A stretch of DNA of 64,000 nt. Source: Gentiana macrophylla (taxonomy: Eukaryota; Streptophyta; Magnoliopsida; Gentianales; Gentianaceae). The stretch covers positions 56,000,648-56,064,647 of the forward strand of contig CM047806.1 in NCBI GenBank assembly GCA_026214975.1, given 5' to 3'. Below are positions 58,251 to 64,000 of the stretch, piece by piece (within the stretch, counting starts at the first letter, position 1; each line of letters begins with the position of its first letter). The translations under genes were made by a program, and so were the position numbers. A model generated the notes under the pieces. The model was not told the DNA's origin. It ran no database searches and saw only the letters and a list, made by a program, of their open reading frames with translations.

Positions 58251-59018
58251 GCAAAGATCAGCAAAAGGGACGGCCACGATCAACATGATCCTACGGTCGG
58301 CCTTCACACGGTTCATCCAAAATTCAAAATTCAAATGGCGCATTTAATGTATATCAAATATCAAGGCAAGATTCTAGCCTATATTCACGCAACAGTTACT
58401 AGCCTGAGATTATAGGCACGCATGCGCTCCCAGTGAGCTGTCAAATCGATTCAAATCCCTGGATTCCCGACAACACGGCAGTAGAGAAAGGTTAGTCATG
58501 CCCCTCAGTTCAGCTCGCAAGTTTTAGACGAACCTTTGCTCCGCCTAAAAATTAGGGGGCCGCATCCATAAAATTTCAAACCGAATCAAAGGGTTGTACG
58601 AATTAGTGACGACAATTTGTTTCGCTCAAAGTATCCTCGGGCCTCGCCAAAACAAAGGGGGATGGGGAAATTTTAGGCACGCAGCAGCAATTATGTCAAC
58701 TCTCAGCTCGTCCGTTCTAGATATTTCGGCGAGCTCATAAAAGCCTCGCCCAAATAAAGGGGGCCGCATACGCATACAAAATACAAGCAGGAAATAAATC
58801 AAAGAAACAAATGCAAATACATAAAGTCAGAGGGCCAAAAAGCGGCCACAAACCAAATCCAACAAGCCAAACGCGGCCACAATGTCAACACGGAAAGAAA
58901 AATAAAATTAATAAGCTAAGTTATTACAATCAAACAAGGACGCCAAATAGTTCAAAAGACGAGCAAAGTTGAATCATTACAAGACCGCAGATATGTTTCG
59001 GAAAAAGCCTAAAAATAA
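58251..59018. other. spacer between the antisense genes of Y
   Basis: No frame. Contains two AGGGGGCCG purine-rich words on the plus strand (58554, 58758), which recur elsewhere in Y and in its LTRs. Confidence 0.5.
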
Positions 59019-59688
59019 TTAAACAGAGCCAGGAGTGTCAATATACTCGTTGCCGGGTTCATCACTCACGGCAGGAGGAGCTCTCAAAATGGAAAATTTC
59101 ATAGGATTCACTGGAGGAGGATCCCACACAGGGTCGCCATGCTGTATCTGGTTATTCTGGATGGCGGCATTATGGTCCGCCGTATAAGGAATATCGGGGT
59201 GAAGGGCCAACAGCTCGGGAGTTCGCTGAGACAAGTCAATCCACTAGAGCATTTCCTCAAAGGTAATGCTCTCCTCCCATGGTAGGCCCCAGATACAAAT
59301 GGGCAAGATGGTTAAAGCCTTGATCAAAGCTCGCCTCTTGATAGGCAAAAACTCATCGAGAGCTTGTAGCATCCACAAACCGCCCGCCCCGCTTCTCTCA
59401 AAGAGCCTTTTCCGCAGCAGCAAGCTTCTCCTTCAGACTCGCGATCTCCTCAGCAGATAGGCGAGCTTCTTCCTTCAGAGCCGACACTCTCTTCTGCAGC
59501 TCCACATCCAGCTTAGCACTCTCCGCCATGGCTTTTTTCATACGCTCAACCTCTGACAACGCCGCCGAGCTTTTCATTTCAGAAGTGATCCGGGCTTTCT
59601 CTGAGGCCCCAAGAGCCGCCGTCGCTTTCTTCAGTTCAGCCTTGAGCTTCTCGGCGGCCTCAATCGCCTTGTTTATACGAGTCCCAAG

Positions 59689-59769
59689 CTGAAAGAGAGA
59701 AACAAGTCAAGAGCCCGCTAGATACGCGAAGTATGAAAGAAGGGAAATTCAAGAGAATTATAAACTCAC
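59689..59769 (-). other. intron 3 of antisense gene 1
   Basis: 81 bases from ATG|GTGAGT to TTTCAG|CTTGG on the minus strand. The phase is 0 on both sides, and removing it joins the exon 3 frame to the coiled-coil frame without a stop. Confidence 0.75.
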
Positions 59770-60407
59770 CATAGAAGCGGCAATTCCAAATTGGCCCGAC
59801 AGATCTTTCAGCTCGGCAACCTCATCACCGGCAGGGGCATCGTCCTGAACCACGACACGAGCAGTGATTCCCCTCCCGATCTCCATCTGAACCCCGGGCG
59901 ATGACTCAAATCCTAAGCGACCAAAGGGGATGACATCAGCAATAGCCTCCCTGATTTGGCTCGCCTTATTCATGTCGAGGCCCTGGATAAAGTTGGCATC
60001 CAGCCACACAGCCTCCTTCCCCTTGTAACCATGGGGCAACGTCCCAGTCGGCACCGGCTCCACCTCCTCAGGGGCCTCTTCAACAATAGCATCAGTGGCT
60101 CGCCTATCGGTCTGCGATCGGACTTTTCCGCACCACCGCCAGCTTGGGTTTTCAGCCTCGGATCGCTTCCACAGGACTCCTTGGCCTGGTTTCATCACTT
60201 GTGATCTTTTTTGGGCCACGGTCCGCGGCGAACTCGCAGAGTTGTGGCGCCGCCGAAGCCTGGTAGGATCAAATGTCTCATCAACAATGGATGCGTCCAC
60301 AGTTCGGGGGACCTTCCCCAGAGCTTGCTTCAAGGCCGCCTGACGGGCCTTAGCCTGCTCATCAGCGAGCCTTTGCTTTTGAGCCCTGCGTTTGGTGGCG
60401 TCCATAT

Positions 60408-60493
60408 CTGCAGAAGAGGTTCGTTAAAAAAGGATCCAAAAGAAAGAAAACGACAATTTAAGAAATAAGCAAACAGAGAGCAAGGAAGGTTAC
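60408..60493 (-). other. intron 2 of antisense gene 1
   Basis: 86 bases from ACTT|GTAACC to TTCTGCAG|ATATGG on the minus strand, with a T-rich 3' part. The phase is 1 on both sides, so the frame of 61352-60494 passes into the frame of 60405-59770. Confidence 0.68.
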
Positions 60494-61900
60494 AAGTCGG
60501 CCTTCCACTCGGGTAGCCTCCACAAACCGCACACTCAGAGGGAAAGCATCTGCCCAAGTGGCAATCTCCTACCCAGTCAGGGTCACTCTCCTCAGGAACT
60601 ATGGCAACCAATGGCTCCGCCTTACCCGGGCCCGCAATGCCAGCCATGTGCGCCAGGGGAAGAGCCTGGTCAAGAAAATCGACCCAAGCAACGTTCCGCA
60701 GAGAAGCCTTGATTCCATCTGATTGTATGAGCGCCATAAGTCCTTTGACAAGACGCCGCTCTGATATTAAAGGCTTGTCAATGGAAAGGGTGGACTTTCC
60801 CATGCGCTTTTCGGCCTTAGGAAACGGCCAGCCAACCTTGGATTCTACCTTAAGGATCCGCTCATGCCATCTGTGAATCTTATTTGGCAGCAAAAATAAT
60901 AGGTGAGGCGTCTTGGTCCTCAGTGATATTTGCCCTGGTATGCCTGTGCCGCAGAACAAATGAAACTGACCTAACAAAGTGAGCGTGGGTTCTATCTTCA
61001 TCGTCCTACACATCACAATAAAGGCCATGATCTGAATGACGGCCGCGATAGCAAAGTCAGACGGCAGAGGCCCTATAAGCCTGCAAATCTTAACAAAGAA
61101 AGGATCGAATGGAGGTCTGAGCCCCGCATAAAAATGATCAAAGTGTAGGATTAGGGTATCGTCTGGACGGCGAGCGCAGACATAATCCTCACGGTCTTCG
61201 GGCTTAAGCTTATCCTCCTCCCTCGAGTAATCCAGCAGAGAGAACCTGTATATACTGGTGTCAATTTTAAATCGGCGCCGGATGAATTTGTTTACATCAC
61301 CACTGTCACGAAGCTGCGCCCACTTCTTCTCCAACGCCTTCTCATACTCCACAGGATAGCGAACTCTCTCAACGCCTCGGGATTGTTGGGTGTCGGTTTC
61401 TTTGCCTTAGCAGCGGCCTCCCCAACGGTGATTTTGGGATCCCTCTTCCTCTTTGGTTTTTTAGGGAGCTCCTAGACAATTTTGCGAGGCAAGGGGCATT
61501 TTCGTCCTGACTCGACCCCATTAGCTCATGCAGAGCGGCGTCCTCAATATACGCCTCGTCATGATCAGCGGCGCCGCTGGGGCTAGGATCGGAGGGTTGT
61601 TCTTCGATGTCAGACGTCGCCCTTTCACCAGCCTCGATAGTGCCTGCCCCCTAGGCCCGTGCCATTTCCCTACGACTCTTCTTACGTCGTGGGACGGGGT
61701 CAGGGAACAAAGAGTCCAACTCAAACGGATCGTTGCCCACTCGAGCTGCGGCCTCTCCGCCGACTATCTCTTCAAACGGATCGACCCCGGCGGACATTTC
61801 GGAACTAGAGAGGTCATCATCCTCTTCCTCATGGGCATAGTCATATGCCTCCTGTTCTTCGTTAGAGTCGCCTCTCACGGAATGCTCTCCGTCAGACATC

Positions 61901-62283
61901 CTGCAAAAACAAGAGGAGAAGGTGGAGCTTTCAGACCTGGGATAATAAGAATTAAGCCAGGAAGGTAATCGCACCCATATCGACGCCTTCCCCTCCGCTT
62001 TTACAGGAGAAAATGGAAAGCAATGTGCAAAAGAAGGGAAGTGCAAGCAAACATAGCCAAAAACAGGGGTTTCTGGGCTAAAATCACCTGCCTCTCCCCC
62101 TTCTTTCCAGAAAAACAATCCCCCACTGTAAGAGCTCCAACCCCCCCCCCCAAAAAAGCCTTATCTTTTCCCTCAAACACCTTACACATGAACTCATCCC
62201 CATACAGTGAATCAAAACCACTAAAAAAGCTCGAAATTCAGCAAGAAAAGCAACGAGAAAGGGATAAGGAGGGAAGAGTTTAC
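61901..62283 (-). other. intron 1 (5' leader) of antisense gene 1
   Basis: The minus strand has AAACAG|GTAAAC at 62284/62283 and TTGTTTTTGCAG|GATGTC at 61901/61900. The spliced leader would bring the TATA-proximal exon directly to the ATG at 61899. Confidence 0.6.
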
Positions 62284-62485
62284 CTGTTTGTGGGAAGAAG
62301 ATGAAAAGAGCAGCCTCAAAAACACGCCGGAAACCTCGAAGTCTACTTCAACCACCGCCAAACCCTCCCTGCTAGCCTTCACCGGAAGCTTTTGTCAAAC
62401 CCAGAAGAGAAAGAGGAGAGAGCACTTGGAGAAAAATTGTGAGAAATAGAAGAGGGAAAAGTGTGGAGGTATGAAGGAGGCCATC

Positions 62486-62493
62486 TTTATATA
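62486..62493 (-). promoter_or_regulatory. TATA box of antisense gene 1
   Basis: The minus strand reads TATATAAA within GCCTATATAAAGATGG. Transcription would start near 62455-62460, giving a first exon of about 170 bases before intron 1. Confidence 0.65.
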
Positions 62494-62743
62494 GGCAAGC
62501 AAGTTGCGATCGTGGGGCTGGGAGTTGATCCATCCAACGGTTGGAGTTCGTGCGGTCGATTCGAATTCCAAAATTCAAAAACCGCAATCATGACGAAGGC
62601 TAATAAATGCCCACATGCCTACTCAGGCAGTTACCCAGGGCGTTACGGCCCACGTAATTGCAGTTATCAAGGGGGCCGACGTCAGCCATGATCTGACTAA
62701 TAAACTGCCCCCAACAGCCCGTGAAGGATAAGATGGCCTTGTA

Positions 62744-63180
62744 GACGACAAGGTCGCAAAAACAGGCCCAGAGTTGCTTCGAAGGCCATTTGCTTTGAAA
62801 GCACGGTCCTTAGTGAACAAGTCGCATCAGACGACAAGGTCGCAAAAACAGGCCCAGAGTTGCTTCGAAGGCCGCTTGCTTTGAAAGCACGGCCCTTAGT
62901 GAACAAGTTGCATCAGACGACAAGGCCGCAAAAACAGGCCCAGAGTTGCTTCGAAGGCCGCTCGCTTTGAAAGCACGGCCCTTAGTGAACAAGTCGATCG
63001 ACGACAAGGCGCGCAACAGCCCAGAGTTGCTTCAAGGCCGCTTGCTTTGAAAGCACGGTCCTTAGTGAACAAGTCGCATCAGATGACAAGGTCGCAAAAA
63101 CAGGCCCAGAGTTGCTTCGAAGGCCGCTTGCTTTGAAAGCACGGTCCTTAGTGAACAAGTCACATCAGACGATGAGGTCG
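62744..63180. repeat. 86 bp minisatellite of Y
   Basis: Five tandem copies start at 62744, 62830, 62916, 63000 and 63082, with a partial sixth at 63168 (period 86, 86, 84, 82, 86). Each holds GACAAGGTCGCAAAAACAGG and TTGAAAGCACGG(T/C)CCTTAG. It lies between the promoter of antisense gene 1 and the purine tract. Confidence 0.95.
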
Positions 63181-63243
63181 CACACATTGTCCAAGAGCTC
63201 ACTACTCCACACTTGACCTTTTCACGAAAAATGGCCAAGATAT

Positions 63244-63258
63244 GGAGTAGGGGGACAT
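63244..63258 (+). other. polypurine tract of Y
   Basis: GGAGTAGGGGGACAT directly precedes the 3' LTR. Confidence 0.8.
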
Positions 63259-63837
63259 TGATGATACAAATTATATCGCCACCATTTAGTCTCGAAAGCA
63301 GCCTGAGGAAGTTCTGCGACTACATCTTCGGCGACGTCGAATGGTATTAAAATCAAGGCCGCCGCCAACGACCCTTCCTAGAGCTTCGTCTGAGCTAGGG
63401 GGCCGGTGGACGACCATGGACACAAGGCTCTCTAAGGGCCGCACAAGACTTAAGAAGAAAACAGGGGGCGAAGGCCAGACAACGAAGCTGGCGACCTTGA
63501 CGACCACAAAGGGTCGCCTCCTGGATATTATAACCACTTGCTGTTAGATATTTAGTATTTGCTTAGCTATTAAGACTAGTGACTAAGCTGCTTCGCACCG
63601 CCAGTATTTTACTTCACCCCTAAGTCTAATCTTCCTATAAAAGGAAGTCTTGTGTAACCTAATCATATGTATGCTAATAGACAAAAAACAGGCCACAGCT
63701 CTGTAAAAGTAAACTCATCTCACCATCCTCCTCGCGCCACCTATCTCCGGCTAATATACAAACAAACTACTAACAAACAAGCCAGATATCCACAGCACAA
63801 ACACCGCAACGCCATCATGACGATTTCTGCCTCGTCA
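63259..63837 (+). repeat. 3' LTR of Y
   Basis: 579 bp, matching 50456-51034 with about 12 substitutions by eye, followed by the TSD copy TTGGG. Confidence 0.95.
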
Positions 63838-64000
63838 TTGGGGTTTTCAGCGGTGTATTACATATAAGCACGAAGCAAATAATAAGACGAGAATAAATCT
63901 GTCATCTATTAATTATAAAAACAATTACAGAAATTATATTTCGGGCGCTATTTCCAACAATCTCCCACTTGCCCGTATAGACAAGCAACAATTATCTTTC
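63838..64000 (-). repeat. 5' LTR of X, right part (runs off the window)
   Basis: GGGGTTTTCAGCGGTGTATT onward matches 21646-21808 of the other X LTR, including the first of the LTR-end-like sites (TCCAACAATCTCCCAC). The outer LTR end, the TSD and the rest of W and V lie outside. Confidence 0.9.

Larger units (their letters stand above)
59019..61899 (-). pseudogene. antisense gene 1 of Y, spliced, gypsy-type transposon protein-like
   Basis: Minus-strand gene with ATG 61899. Exon 2 runs 61900-60494 and is acidic at first (SDGEHSVRGDSNEEQEAYDY), with a TAG at 61651 and a frameshift before 61352. It then has a conserved domain: LRPPFDPFFVKICRLIGPLP, then AAVIQIMAFIVMCRTMKIEP, then LLGQFHLFCGTG. 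This resembles the plant family 'putative gypsy type transposon' (Transposase_28). Exon 3 (60407-59770) starts with a basic stretch DATKRRAQKQRL. Exon 4 (from 59688) is a long coiled coil (EKLKAELKKATAALGASEKA), reaching a TGA at 59398; a shifted frame continues to 59019. Introns 2 and 3 keep the frame across the junctions. Confidence 0.72.
50456..63837 (+). mobile_element. Tat-lineage Ty3/gypsy element Y with antisense genes
   Basis: Two 579 bp LTRs flanked by TTGGG (50451-50455 and 63838-63842). In order: gag, protease, RT, RNase H, a second (archaeal-type) RNase H, integrase, then a 6 kb 3' region with two opposite-strand genes, an 86 bp minisatellite and the purine tract. The second RNase H and the long 3' region place it in the Tat lineage. 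The LTRs differ at about 12 positions by eye (2%), so it is the youngest large insertion here, yet its coding regions already carry stops and frameshifts. Confidence 0.95.
19987..64000 (-). mobile_element. Ty1/copia element X (host of the inner insertions, runs off the window)
   Basis: Minus-strand copia element. The 3' LTR is at 19987-21895, RNase H at 21896-22325 plus 29723-29900, the primer site at 48861-48873, and the 5' LTR at 48876-50455 plus 63838-64000. Once the insertions Z, E with A-B, the MITE, the Helitron and Y are removed, about 7 kb of internal sequence remains, most of it too decayed to read. X sits in the 3' LTR of W. Only its left junction is visible; GTTAG (19982-19986) is the expected TSD. 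Confidence 0.85.

Noticed and set aside
61528..61968. 146-codon plus-strand ORF with a hydrophobic stretch
   Set aside because: Shadow of exon 2 of antisense gene 1; the hydrophobic run is the complement of its acidic region.

Overview
This is a window of eudicot plant nuclear DNA made almost entirely of nested transposable elements. The plant assignment rests on typical angiosperm Ty1/copia and Ty3/gypsy elements with iMet or Athila/Tat-type primer sites, a plant Helitron end, and a fragment of a chlorophyllase gene. I see no intact host gene and no rRNA, tRNA or CRISPR locus. Species cannot be named from the sequence.

Left part (1-12795). A minus-strand gypsy remnant T (1 to about 7300) is split in its LTR by a complete 4.9 kb copia element N (2030-6941, TSD TTAAC). 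Then come a broken chlorophyllase exon (8019-8306), about 1.7 kb without genes, a minus-strand Athila/Tat-like LTR remnant U (10099-11465), and the RNase H end of a minus-strand copia element V (to 12795).

Nested part (12796-64000). V is cut by W, an Athila-like element without gag, RT or integrase, which keeps a protease domain and a 3' ORF with its own TATA box. The 3' LTR of W is cut at 19986 by X, a minus-strand copia element that runs past the window end. X has itself received: Z (22331-29717, Sirevirus-like, no pol, TSD GAGCC); solo LTR E (32121-32765 plus 39511-40442, TSD GGATT), which is split by A-B (32766-39505, a non-autonomous Athila-like element, TSD GCAGC); a MITE-like element; a 5.9 kb Helitron (42892-48774); and, inside its right-hand LTR, Y (50456-63837, a 13.4 kb Tat-lineage element, TSD TTGGG).

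The most interesting content is accessory. Behind its pol, Y carries two opposite-strand genes, each with a TATA box. One reads as a spliced gene with three GT-AG introns and resembles the plant 'putative gypsy type transposon' family. The other resembles the 'putative plant transposon protein' family, and a relative of it lies in W on the sense strand behind an internal TATA box. The A/B/E LTR family carries an RNA-leader hairpin whose outer stem differs in sequence between subfamilies yet stays paired. All coding sequences carry stops or frameshifts, so these are decayed copies; the TSDs and LTR pairs still let the insertion order be read.
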